This document shows, piece after piece, positions 19,879 to 29,300 of a stretch of 64,000 bases of DNA. Location: the NCBI GenBank assembly GCA_039105265.1, contig JAPFFF010000014.1, forward strand, positions 2,542,001-2,606,000, written 5' to 3'. A model generated the notes under the pieces. That model saw only the letters and a list, made by a program, of their open reading frames with translations. It was not told the origin of the DNA and ran no database searches. The number at the start of each line of letters is the position of its first letter. Position 1 is the stretch's first letter. The stretch is from Tritrichomonas musculus. Lineage: Eukaryota > Parabasalia > Tritrichomonadida > Tritrichomonadidae. The position numbers and the translations under genes were made by a program.

Positions 19879-20460
19879 ATAAAAAAATATAGAAAAACAT
19901 AAAAGAATAAATAAAAAAGAAATAAAGAAATAAAAACGGTTATAGAATAAATAAAATAAAGAAAGAAATAAAAACGGTTAAAAAATAAAATTAATAATTA
20001 TTATTGTTCTTTGTCTGTTGTCTCTCATTTTTTTATCAAATTATTTATCCAGGAACAATCCAGGAACAAGGAACATAAAAAATATAGAAAAAACATAATA
20101 GAATGAAAGTAGAAAAATTGAATTAAAAATAATAGAAAAAAAGAATAAAAGAATAAAAGACGGTTGTAGAATAAATAATAGAAAATATAATATAAATGAG
20201 GGTTGTAGAATAATCAATTCAAAAATAAAATAAATAATAGAAAAATAGAATGTAAATGATGGTTGTAGAATAAATTAATAAAAAAGAGAATGAAAGACGG
20301 TTATAGAATAATCAATTCAAAAATAAATAACAGACAAATAAAAAGAGAATGAAAGACGGTTATAGAAAAAGAGAGATAGAGTAAATCACAGACAAATAAA
20401 AAGAGAATGAAAGACGGTTATAGATAAAGAGAGATAGAATAAATAACAGACAAATGTTTA
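19879..20460. repeat. Degenerate minisatellite with ACGGTTATAGAATAAAT units
   Basis: A gene-free stretch built of loosely repeated purine-rich units: GACGGTTATAGAATAAATAA, AAAAAGAGAATGAAAGACGG and GATGGTTGTAGAATAAA. The motif GGTTRTAGA recurs about ten times at irregular spacing. Iteron block R2 lies inside. Such arrays near a replication gene may belong to an origin, but this is inference. Confidence 0.7.
20010..20076 (+). repeat. AGGAACA iteron block R2
   Basis: Near-identical to R1 from TTTGTCTGTTGTCTCTC through the three AGGAACA motifs. R1 and R2 are about 200 bases apart. Confidence 0.85.
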
Positions 20461-20826
20461 ATATATATAATTCGATGAGTATGAATAAGAGTATGAGTTA
20501 AGATCTAGTGTTATAATTAAATCGGACTAAAGATTTTGCTAAACTAAATAGGAGATAACTGATATTATAATTAAGATATTTGATAATTGTCGTAATATGA
20601 ATAACTAACATCGATATTTGCATAATAAATACAAAGAATTGCTATTTTAGTTACAAAACATGTTTTATAAGCTTATAAAACAAAATTTGTAAATTATGTA
20701 GAAATTATTGATAAATGTCACTTTTTTATTTTTTTAATTTTAAATTTTTTATTTTTATTTTTAATTTGAAATTTTTTTTTTATATTTTTATTTTTAATTT
20801 TAATTTTAAATTTTTTTATATATTTT
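20461..20826. other. Gene-free leader between the minisatellite and the next gene block
   Basis: 20461-20710 is unique AT-rich sequence with no frame of note. 20716-20826 is a T/A tract of TTTTAATTTTT-type units like the one before the primase-helicase gene (17408-17474), and leads into the shared motif at 20827. Confidence 0.6.
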
Positions 20827-20848
20827 TTATCACGCTATTATACAACAA
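20827..20848 (+). promoter_or_regulatory. Shared upstream motif before the 20866 gene
   Basis: Matches 20 of 22 bases of the motif at 17475-17496, again after a T/A-rich tract and shortly (17 bases) before an ATG. A promoter or 5' leader common to two genes is the likely reading. Confidence 0.55.
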
Positions 20849-20865
20849 CCAAAAACAACAAAAAA

Positions 20866-21309
20866 ATGGAATCAGCTACAATTGCTTTCGCAAAATATGC
20901 ATCTAAAAAATTAAGAACATATGGCACCTATATGTATGATATGTTTGCTGATATTTGTGATAAAGTATTAAATAATGATAAAGAAGCTTTCAATTTAGTA
21001 TCAAGATTTGTAAATTATAATTTAATGTGGATATTCAAACATCAAGAAAACATATATATAAGTGATGAAGATAAAAAAGAATATAGAAAAATAACTAAAC
21101 AATTTGAAAAATATATGCGTAAAATAGATAGAGGGTTTAGTATTGTCTATCCTCTCTCTTTATCAAAGAAGTTTGATGATGAAGTAGATATGTATTTTAA
21201 TGATAATGAAGAAGGTAATAAGTATGCAAAAGAGTTTAATTCTAATAAATACAAAATAAATGAAGAATATGAAGAAGAAGAAGAAGAATATGAAGAAGAA
21301 GAAGAATGA
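20866..21309 (+). CDS. Unknown small protein with acidic tail (Polinton-like element)
   Basis: 147 residues, ATG at 20866, preceded by the motif shared with the primase-helicase gene, so it may be expressed with it. The first 100 residues are mixed helical (KYASKKLRTYGTYMYDMFAD). The last 20 are almost all Glu and Tyr. No family is recognised. Confidence 0.6.
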   Translation: MESATIAFAKYASKKLRTYGTYMYDMFADICDKVLNNDKEAFNLVSRFVNYNLMWIFKHQENIYISDEDKKEYRKITKQFEKYMRKIDRGFSIVYPLSLSKKFDDEVDMYFNDNEEGNKYAKEFNSNKYKINEEYEEEEEEYEEEEE

Positions 21310-21365
21310 AAATAAAAAAACTCTAATTTTATTTTTGTATTTATATTTTTTATTTCAATCAAAAA

Positions 21366-21818
21366 ATGGAGAATCAATTAAAGGTCTATGATTATATTAA
21401 TTTTGTTATATCTCTTGCTGATAACCCTGAACATTTTAAAGAATGTAATTTTGCAATTCTTTGCGATAGATATCCAATTCAGTTGAACCATAACAATTAT
21501 TTAGCTAAAGTAATGTATATTTCAATTAAAACAGATAAAGAAATATGGAGAATATATCCTGATAAAATCAAAGAGTATGAAATAGAACAGATTGTATTAA
21601 GTACTAATTCAAGACGCAGATTAAATTATAAAATGAAAGAATTCTTCGTTAATGGTTCAAATATAGAACAGAATTATGAAGAATATATTTATTATAATTA
21701 TTCAATTGAGTTAGTATCTAATAAAACTAAAGAATTAATAAATAAATTAAGAGAAAAATATAACTTAGTTACTCCAACCTTATTTGTAGGTGAATATCAA
21801 CCATTAGTAATAGAATAA
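21366..21818 (+). CDS. Unknown 150-residue protein (Polinton-like element)
   Basis: ATG at 21366, 56 bases after the preceding gene. It is globular in composition, with aromatic-rich strands (EYIYYNYSIELV) and no membrane segment. No recognisable domain. It is part of a block of four small genes between the replication gene and the fibre-like gene. Confidence 0.6.
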   Translation: MENQLKVYDYINFVISLADNPEHFKECNFAILCDRYPIQLNHNNYLAKVMYISIKTDKEIWRIYPDKIKEYEIEQIVLSTNSRRRLNYKMKEFFVNGSNIEQNYEEYIYYNYSIELVSNKTKELINKLREKYNLVTPTLFVGEYQPLVIE

Positions 21819-21852
21819 AACATGGATCGGAATTAATTCATATTTTTTTGAA

Positions 21853-22287
21853 ATGAAAATGAATAAATACAGAAATCCTAATTCAACTACAGTAGGTGTT
21901 GAAGGTGCTATGTTTAATGAAGCTACTAAAACTGAGAAGAATATAGAGTTTAATCATTATGGTATATTTTCAAATGATAATACATATGCTGTTACTTTCA
22001 ATTATAAAATAAATAGACCACCCATAAAATATATAGAGAATAAACCAGTAAAGTCACCTAAATCAAATCAAAATATAACAAAACCTTTACATGAACCACC
22101 TGTTTCTATTACTGATGCTGGTTATTATATTAAAAAAGATAAAGCACCTAAAACACCTATCTTACCACCTTATTTAAAGAAACCTGAAAAATTAGGTGAA
22201 ATACAAGGATTAGCAGATGAAAGAAATAAAGGTAGAATACATTATTATAAACCTATTAATATGAATAAGAAATATATACATTATTAA
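21853..22287 (+). CDS. Unknown Pro/Lys-rich protein (Polinton-like element)
   Basis: 144 residues from ATG 21853 (a second in-frame ATG lies at 21859). The N-terminal half looks globular (GVEGAMFNEATKTEKNIEFN). The second half is rich in Pro, Lys and Tyr with repeated P-P and K-P pairs, which suggests an extended linker or binding segment. No family is recognised. Confidence 0.55.
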   Translation: MKMNKYRNPNSTTVGVEGAMFNEATKTEKNIEFNHYGIFSNDNTYAVTFNYKINRPPIKYIENKPVKSPKSNQNITKPLHEPPVSITDAGYYIKKDKAPKTPILPPYLKKPEKLGEIQGLADERNKGRIHYYKPINMNKKYIHY

Positions 22288-22321
22288 ACATACTTATTGT
22301 TAAACTTTTTTTGAAAATGAA

Positions 22322-22852
22322 ATGATAAAGAAGAGAACTAACAATGCAGGAGTAAACGCTAATGTTTCTTTAGAACCTCAAGCTGCAGCACAATCAACAT
22401 CTAATATAAGTAATAATATCATTATTAATAAGAGAGATGATGGTAAAGAAGAAATAGTTATTACAAGAGATATAGAATTAGAAGAAGATAAAGATTTAGC
22501 AGAATTAAAAGATCCAAAATATATAATACTTGAAACATATGCTAATATATTATTAAATCAAGACAAAGCTTTAATAGCTAATCTCATATCAAAGAATTGT
22601 ATTATAGTTCCATCTTCGTCTTTGTCTAATATCATAAAAGCAATTGTTAAAGCTGAATCAGTTGAAATAAGTTTAGATGAAGATATTAAATGTTGTAGTT
22701 CAAAAATAAATCCAATTCGAAAAATAGAAGCAATAAAGATTGTAAATGATAATGGAGAAGTGTGTACTGATTTCAAACAAGTATATAATAGAGAATATAA
22801 TGAGTTAGTTAATAAATATCATCTTTGTTTGAAATATGGAATAAATATGTAG
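22322..22852 (+). CDS. Unknown 176-residue protein (Polinton-like element)
   Basis: ATG at 22322. It has a Ser/Asn/Ala-rich N terminus, an acidic segment (residues 40-65) and a compact C-terminal part (AELKDPKYIILETYANILLN onward) with several Cys residues. No motif is recognised. It lies 44 bases before the start of the fibre-like gene. Confidence 0.55.
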   Translation: MIKKRTNNAGVNANVSLEPQAAAQSTSNISNNIIINKRDDGKEEIVITRDIELEEDKDLAELKDPKYIILETYANILLNQDKALIANLISKNCIIVPSSSLSNIIKAIVKAESVEISLDEDIKCCSSKINPIRKIEAIKIVNDNGEVCTDFKQVYNREYNELVNKYHLCLKYGINM

Positions 22853-22895
22853 TATTAATTTTAATCTTAAATTTGTTAATATACCTGATGATTTC

Positions 22896-25800
22896 ATGAA
22901 TAAAGTGAATGAAATAACGACACAAACTAATATTTTTAAAATTGTATTAAGAAAGAATATAGTATATGACACAAATGGTAATTTAGTTAAAGAATTCTAT
23001 ATTTATGTAAAAGATAAACAAATATATTCTCCTATTATAACAAAAGGTGAAAATGGTTGCTCTATTAATAATAGTACGATATTTACATATATTAATATCG
23101 CATTTGATGTTAATCTAGAATTTAATCCTTATACATTATGGATGAATGGTGAATTAAGTATTATGAATGAATATTTAACAGATTCATTACAAACAGAGAA
23201 AGCAATAAAATGTTCAATTATTAAAGCTGATAATGCATTAAAACTACATAAGAGTGATGTAATGTATTTATATAAACCAAATACAATTACAGAAGATAAT
23301 GAATATTATAAAATGATTTATAAAATACCTTCTAATTATACTATACCTACTAATCTTCAATTTAAATTTAATGAATACTGTTTTGGTAATAAATGGGATT
23401 TAATATGGAATGGATCTAAATGGGATGGAAATAACATTCAAGGTAGATCAAACGGTATGATTATTAATAAATGTAATTCAAGAGCTTATAAAAAAAGTAG
23501 TGAAGGCGAACAAGGAGCTATGATTATGATAAAGAAAAGTGAATGGAATTTAAAATTTATAAATGATACTAGTATTGTTGAACAAGAAGGGTATATGCAA
23601 CAATTTTATACGATTTGTTCTAAAAATGATTATATCTTATTTAAAGATGGTTCGTTAAAATCAGCTCATGATTATGGATTATGGATTAGAAGTACTGGTT
23701 TACAATCATTAGATAATAGAGGGTTATCATACACTAAAGATAAGACTTATGATTGGATGTGTTTTTGTGGTGTGTTAATGAAAGAGAAAGCAGATTTATT
23801 AGATTTATCACAAATTAGTTTGTTATATATGGATTTAATTGCACCTAATTGTGATATAGCAAATAGATTATCGTTTAAATTAGATAATACAACGAAACAT
23901 AATAATACTAAAATCGGTCTATATTATTATTTAGATTTAGTAGGTGTTGATGATACAATAGAAAAAATATTTTATAGATATGAAGATTCTAATATTACAA
24001 CAAGAGATATTGAACTATATTTGAAAAAAGATTTGGTAGATCCAATCGAAGAAGTAAACTGGGATCAACAAACAAACCCTTTTAAATATATTATAGATCA
24101 ACAATTTTATGAAATAACTCCTAATCCAAATGCAGCAACTACTCTTTATACAGATTATAATATAACTAGTTCTAAGATTATAACTGCTGATAATATTACG
24201 ACGATGAGAAGTGATTTAAATATAGTTACTAATAATTTAGATGTTGTTTCGTATGATTTAACTGAAATGAATCATAAAGTTAATGTACTAAATTCAGAAA
24301 TGACAGAAGTTAAAGATATTACTCAACATTTAGAAAATGATGTTAAAAATTTAAGAATTGTATCATATACAGCTTTAGCATTTGGTATAGTAGGTACAGT
24401 GAGTAGTGCAACATCTATCGGTATGCAATTGTTCCCACATGGTATTAAAATGATATCAAGCTTTTTTAGAGGTTTATTTGATAAAGTAAGAGTTGCTGGT
24501 GCACCAAATTGGACGAGATTGCAAATGATATTGGGTAACCCTGCAATAAGAAGTATATCAACAGATATATCACCTATTATTGAATGGTGTAATTCATCAT
24601 ACAAACAATTAGATGATATTACTTTTGAAAATGAAGATGATAACCCTAATGAGTATAGTGTATCAGTTGAATCAGCTTATGAAATTGGGAATCAATTTAG
24701 AGAAACATTAAAACCAGTATTTAAATTATTAGCAGAAAAAATAAATGAAATAGAAGCAGAATTTAATTATTATCCTACTATTGATGAAATTAATGAAGGA
24801 TTAAAGAATGCAATATTAAAAGATGAATTAGTTAGAGATGATGTAATAGATGTAGTAGGTAGATTTGTTAATAAAGAAATACATTTAGAAGCTGAAGATA
24901 CAATAACTGATGGAATAATTAAAGTACGATTTTTAATACAAAAAATAAGTGAATATAATGATGTAGATTATATAGAGAATTTTGTAACTATTAACATTAA
25001 TAACGGTACTATTAATTATGAAGGGGCAACTGATTTCCCAACTTGTACAATGAATGATAAAACAATAATCATATCTAATCCAAATAATGAAAAAGTTGGT
25101 GGAATACAAATTAAAGAAAATACTGCAAAAAGAAGAATGAAATTTACAATTAATGATCTAGCATATACTTGTGATATAGAAGCTTTACATAAAAAGATAG
25201 ATACATTACATGAACAAACTGAAGCTAATACTGTTTCATTAACTTCTACATTAAATGAATTTCCAACTGTTGATGAAGTAAATGAAGCATTAGATGAATT
25301 AAAAAATAACCTGTATACAAAAGAAGAAGCAGATAATAAATATCGAAGCAAAAATGATTTGATATACAAAGAATCTATTGAAGTGCCATTTGAAAATGTA
25401 CAAGATAGTTCAGGAACGTGGGAAGTCAAAATAAAATTGAATAGTGGAACTCGTCTTGTTGGAACAATTTCAAATAACGATGGCTTTGTAAAAGAGTTTG
25501 ATTATTTGTTTGATTATAATGGTGTTATCACTGAAGATGGAGATGTTAATATAGATTTTGATATTGATGGAACAACTTATTACTTAACTTATTATAAAAG
25601 TGATAGTAATGGTTTGTGCTTTTTTATCGATAACGGGGCAGACTATTTTGATACCAAATTAATATTAGCGGAAAAAATATTGAAGCAAGATAAAATAGCA
25701 TTGAAAAGTGAGATTCCTGAACCTGTTGATTTGACCAATTATGCGTTGAAGAGTGAAAATGATGAACTAAAGACAAAATTAAATAATTATATTAAATCTC

Positions 25801-26321
25801 AACAAGATCTAGCCAAGTTAGTAGGTGATAATGTTACTAAAATCGTAACAATAAATAGCCAAATATCAAATTTACAGCAAGAGAACACAAATTTAAAGGC
25901 TACTATAGAAGCAATGGAAGCTAGAATTTATGCGCTTGAACCACATGAACCACCAACACCAACTTTGCCTGATTTCTATCAAGGGTTTACATATCGTGAA
26001 GTTGGTGAAGATGATTATTACACTATTAGGGAAAGACAACAAGGAGTATTGTATTTTGATTTTAATTTCGCTATTATTAATGATGATACAGAATATGTTG
26101 GAGTATTTGAAGATTTCAATGAAGTCGTACATTATGTTAGGTTCAAATGGGATAAAGAGAATGATAAATGTATATATTATCTTGATGAATTAAATGGAAA
26201 TACAGCACCATTAACTCAAGATTCAGGTGATTATTGTAAAGTTCCAGATGAACTACAGGATTCATTTGATTCAACAATATATCATCGTGAAGCATATCTT
26301 GAAGTTTATTCAAAACCATAA
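22896..26321 (+). CDS. Giant fibre/spike-like protein
   Basis: 1,141 residues, the longest gene of the element and its last, ending just before the right TIR. In order: an N-terminal beta-rich region (1-430); a short coiled coil (about 445-485); one hydrophobic Gly/Ala segment (about 490-512) that could be a membrane or fusion-like helix; a middle region with two related PT(I/V)DE(I/V)NE helices (about 627 and 789), the second followed by LYTKEEADNKYRSKNDL (about 805); a second coiled coil (about 960-1015); a Pro-rich hinge EPHEPPTPTLP; and a compact Tyr/Asp-rich C-terminal domain of about 115 residues. The KEEADNKY-type motif followed by a coil and small head is common in trimeric tail fibres of phages and large viruses. 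The inferred role is host attachment. Confidence 0.6.
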   Translation: MNKVNEITTQTNIFKIVLRKNIVYDTNGNLVKEFYIYVKDKQIYSPIITKGENGCSINNSTIFTYINIAFDVNLEFNPYTLWMNGELSIMNEYLTDSLQTEKAIKCSIIKADNALKLHKSDVMYLYKPNTITEDNEYYKMIYKIPSNYTIPTNLQFKFNEYCFGNKWDLIWNGSKWDGNNIQGRSNGMIINKCNSRAYKKSSEGEQGAMIMIKKSEWNLKFINDTSIVEQEGYMQQFYTICSKNDYILFKDGSLKSAHDYGLWIRSTGLQSLDNRGLSYTKDKTYDWMCFCGVLMKEKADLLDLSQISLLYMDLIAPNCDIANRLSFKLDNTTKHNNTKIGLYYYLDLVGVDDTIEKIFYRYEDSNITTRDIELYLKKDLVDPIEEVNWDQQTNPFKYIIDQQFYEITPNPNAATTLYTDYNITSSKIITADNITTMRSDLNIVTNNLDVVSYDLTEMNHKVNVLNSEMTEVKDITQHLENDVKNLRIVSYTALAFGIVGTVSSATSIGMQLFPHGIKMISSFFRGLFDKVRVAGAPNWTRLQMILGNPAIRSISTDISPIIEWCNSSYKQLDDITFENEDDNPNEYSVSVESAYEIGNQFRETLKPVFKLLAEKINEIEAEFNYYPTIDEINEGLKNAILKDELVRDDVIDVVGRFVNKEIHLEAEDTITDGIIKVRFLIQKISEYNDVDYIENFVTININNGTINYEGATDFPTCTMNDKTIIISNPNNEKVGGIQIKENTAKRRMKFTINDLAYTCDIEALHKKIDTLHEQTEANTVSLTSTLNEFPTVDEVNEALDELKNNLYTKEEADNKYRSKNDLIYKESIEVPFENVQDSSGTWEVKIKLNSGTRLVGTISNNDGFVKEFDYLFDYNGVITEDGDVNIDFDIDGTTYYLTYYKSDSNGLCFFIDNGADYFDTKLILAEKILKQDKIALKSEIPEPVDLTNYALKSENDELKTKLNNYIKSQQDLAKLVGDNVTKIVTINSQISNLQQENTNLKATIEAMEARIYALEPHEPPTPTLPDFYQGFTYREVGEDDYYTIRERQQGVLYFDFNFAIINDDTEYVGVFEDFNEVVHYVRFKWDKENDKCIYYLDELNGNTAPLTQDSGDYCKVPDELQDSFDSTIYHREAYLEVYSKP

Positions 26322-26335
26322 ATGTTAATTAATAA

Positions 26336-26732
26336 AGTATTAAAGTATCATTTATTATTTTTCATTTATTATTTTTCATTTATTATTTTTCATTTATTTT
26401 TTCATTTATTATTTTTCATTTATTATTTTCATTTATTATTTTCATTTATTATTTTTCATTTATTATTTTCATTTATTATTTTCATTTATTATTTTTCATT
26501 TACTTTTTACTTTTTTTTTTTTTTTTTTTTATTTTTTATTTTCAATATGAAGTAAGTTAATTTTAAGATTAACTTTTAATTAACTTGTGATATTATTAAC
26601 TTTTTGATATCATAAGTTTTTGAAATGATATTTGGTCATTTCAGTTAGCGCGAACTAGCAGCTGAAGGAAAGCTGGGGGAGCGAGTGGTAAGGCTGGGCG
26701 AAGGCACAGAGCACAGCCTAACGTATACTACT
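26336..26732 (-). repeat. Right terminal inverted repeat of the Polinton-like element
   Basis: Inverse of 9867-10316. It is shorter because the TTCATTTATTATT-type microsatellite (26345-26510) has fewer units than on the left. The non-repetitive outer ~200 bases match nearly base for base. Confidence 0.9.
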
Positions 26733-26794
26733 ACAATTTTTTTTTTTTTTTTTTTTTTTTAATAAGTCAAATGTATTTATATAATAAACAAGAA

Positions 26795-26865
26795 ACCGAC
26801 GTAGTCTAATGGTTAAAACGTGGGGCCTTCATCCCCTATTTCGGGGTTCGATTCCCCGGGTCGGT
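26795..26865 (+). tRNA. tRNA-Glu-like gene (TTC), copy 9
   Basis: Array consensus. It is the first copy after the Polinton-like element, and the T-run and leader upstream (from 26738) are intact. Confidence 0.65.
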
Positions 26866-27208
26866 ATTTTTTTTGATTTTTTTTTGATTTTTTTTGATTT
26901 TTTTTTAATTTTTTTGAATCATTTCATATATGATTTCATAACAAAACTTAATTATTATGATAAACTTTCTGATTTTTAATTAATATAATTAATTGAGTGT
27001 ATCTTTTTTCAAATTATAATAATAATGGAAACTTTTTAACAAAGCCCCACCAAAAGAAAAACGTTGATTTTTTGATCGTTCATAAGAACGTTTTGAGAAT
27101 AAAGAAAACTGTTATGACAATGACTTTTCAATCGTTTTTTAATTTAAAAAAATCGCAAAAATTGCAAATACCATTGATTCAAGCACAACAGTTTAATTTA
27201 TATAACAA

Positions 27209-27239
<31 letters not shown>

Positions 27240-27269
27240 AGTCAAATGTATTTATATAATAAACAAGAA

Positions 27270-27340
27270 ACCGACGTAGTCTAATGGTTAAAACGTGGGG
27301 CCTTCATCCCCTATTTCGGGGTTCGATTCCCCGGGTCGGT
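27270..27340 (+). tRNA. tRNA-Glu-like gene (TTC), copy 10
   Basis: Identical to the array consensus, with A and B boxes and T-run terminator present. Confidence 0.65.
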
Positions 27341-27721
27341 ATTTTTTTTGATTTTTTTTTGATTTTTTTTGAATCATTTCATATATGATTTCATAACAAA
27401 ACTTAATTATTATGATAAACTTTCTGATTTTTAATTAATATCATTAATTGAGTGTATCTTTTTTCAAATTATAATAATAATGGAAACTTTTTAACAAAGC
27501 CCCACCAAAAGAAAAACGTTGATTTTTTGATCGTTCATAAGAACTTTTTGAGAATAAAGAAAACTGTTATGACAATGACTTTTCAATCGTTTTTTAATTT
27601 AAAAAAATCGCAAAAATTGCAAATACCATTGATTCAAGCACAACAGTTTAATTTATATAACAATTTTTTTTTTTTTTTTTTTTTTTTAATAAGTCAAATG
27701 TATTTATATAATAAACAAGAA

Positions 27722-27792
27722 ACCGACGTAGTCTAATGGTTAAAACGTGGGGCCTTCATCCCCTATTTCGGGGTTCGATTCCCCGGGTCGGT
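27722..27792 (+). tRNA. tRNA-Glu-like gene (TTC), copy 11
   Basis: Identical to the array consensus. Its unit is the short 453-base form. Confidence 0.65.
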
Positions 27793-28174
27793 ATTTTTTT
27801 TGATTTTTTTTTGATTTTTTTTGAATCATTTCATATATGATTTCATAACAAAACTTAATTATTATGATAAACTTTCTGATTTTTAATTAATATCATTAAT
27901 TGAGTGTATCTTTTTTCAAATTATAATAATAATGGAAACTTTTTAACAAAGCCCCACCAAAAGAAAAACGTTGATTTTTTGATCGTTCATAAGAACTTTT
28001 TGAGAATAAAGAAAACTGTTATGACAATGACTTTTCAATCGTTTTTTAATTTAAAAAAATCGCAAAAATTGCAAATACCATTGATTCAAGCACAACAGTT
28101 TAATTTATATAACAATTTTTTTTTTTTTTTTTTTTTTTTTAATAAGTCAAATGTATTTATATAATAAACAAGAA

Positions 28175-28245
28175 ACCGACGTAGTCTAATGGTTAAAACG
28201 TGGGGCCTTCATCCCCTATTTCGGGGTTCGATTCCCCGGGTCGGT
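28175..28245 (+). tRNA. tRNA-Glu-like gene (TTC), copy 12
   Basis: Identical to the array consensus, in a 473-base unit. Confidence 0.65.
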
Positions 28246-28647
28246 ATTTTTTTTGATTTTTTTTTGATTTTTTTTGATTTTTTTTTAATTTTTTTGAATC
28301 ATTTCATATATGATTTCATAACAAAACTTAATTATTATGATAAACTTTCTGATTTTTAATTAATATCATTAATTGAGTGTATCTTTTTTCAAATTATAAT
28401 AATAATGGAAACTTTTTAACAAAGCCCCACCAAAAGAAAAACGTTGATTTTTTGATCGTTCATAAGAACTTTTTGAGAATAAAGAAAACTGTTATGACAA
28501 TGACTTTTCAATCGTTTTTTAATTTAAAAAAATCGCAAAAATTGCAAATACCATTGATTCAAACACAACAGTTTAATTTATATAACAATTTTTTTTTTTT
28601 TTTTTTTTTTTTTAATAAGTCAAATGTATTTATATAATAAACAAGAA

Positions 28648-28718
28648 ACCGACGTAGTCTAATGGTTAAAACGTGGGGCCTTCATCCCCTATTTCGGGGT
28701 TCGATTCCCCGGGTCGGT
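28648..28718 (+). tRNA. tRNA-Glu-like gene (TTC), copy 13
   Basis: Identical to the array consensus, in a 474-base unit. Confidence 0.65.
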
Positions 28719-29121
28719 ATTTTTTTTGATTTTTTTTTGATTTTTTTTGATTTTTTTTTAATTTTTTTGAATCATTTCATATATGATTTCATAACAAAAC
28801 TTAATTATTATGATAAACTTTCTGATTTTTAATTAATATAATTAATTGAGTGTATCTTTTTTCAAATTATAATAATAATGGAAACTTTTTAACAAAGCCC
28901 CACCAAAAGAAAAACGTTGATTTTTTGATCGTTCATAAGAACTTTTTGAGAATAAAGAAAACTGTTATGACAATGACTTTTCAATCGTTTTTTAATTTAA
29001 AAAAATCGCAAAAATTGCAAATACCATTGATTCAAACACAACAGTTTAATTTATATAACAATTTTTTTTTTTTTTTTTTTTTTTTTTAATAAGTCAAATG
29101 TATTTATATAATAAACAAGAA

Positions 29122-29192
29122 ACCGACGTAGTCTAATGGTTAAAACGTGGGGCCTTCATCCCCTATTTCGGGGTTCGATTCCCCGGGTCGGT
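29122..29192 (+). tRNA. tRNA-Glu-like gene (TTC), copy 14, last of the array
   Basis: The tRNA part is identical to the consensus. Downstream the unit decays after about 110 bases into unique sequence. Confidence 0.65.
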
Positions 29193-29300
29193 ATTTTTTT
29201 TGATTTTTTTTTGATTTTTTTTGAATCATTTCATATATGATTTCATAACAAAACTTAATTATTATGATAAACTTTCTGATTTTTAATTAATATTATTAAT

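Larger units (their letters stand above)
9867..26732 (+). mobile_element. Polinton/Maverick-like DNA element with a PrimPol-helicase, apparently whole
   Basis: The element is 16,866 bp. It begins AGTAGTATACG and ends with the inverse, CGTATACTACT. The ACAAT at 9862-9866 is repeated at 26733-26737; removing the element and one copy restores the tRNA-array spacer exactly, so the ends are certain. TIRs are about 400-450 bp and nearly identical apart from microsatellite length, which together with the clean target duplication suggests a recent insertion. Thirteen genes on the + strand include a retroviral-type integrase, an FtsK/HerA-type packaging ATPase, a probable double-jelly-roll capsid protein, an HNH nuclease, a PrimPol/SF3 helicase and a fibre-like protein. 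5-6 base duplications and AG...CT termini are known Polinton traits. The main reading frames look uninterrupted. Confidence 0.92.
26733..29300 (+). repeat. Right arm of the tRNA-Glu-like tandem array
   Basis: Six units continue in the same orientation and phase as the left arm. tRNA starts are 475, 452, 453, 473 and 474 bases apart. The first bases complete the spacer that was cut at 9866. The array ends about 29300, where the spacer similarity (ATTAATTGAGTGTATC) breaks off into unique sequence. Confidence 0.9.

Noticed and set aside
26997-29089. The same spacer frames in the right arm
   Set aside because: Same reason as in the left arm; a phenylalanine run from the T-tract shows they are not selected.
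4455-29300. CRISPR-like array
   Set aside because: The units are ~460 bp, contain tRNA-like genes and lack short spacers; the genome is eukaryotic.
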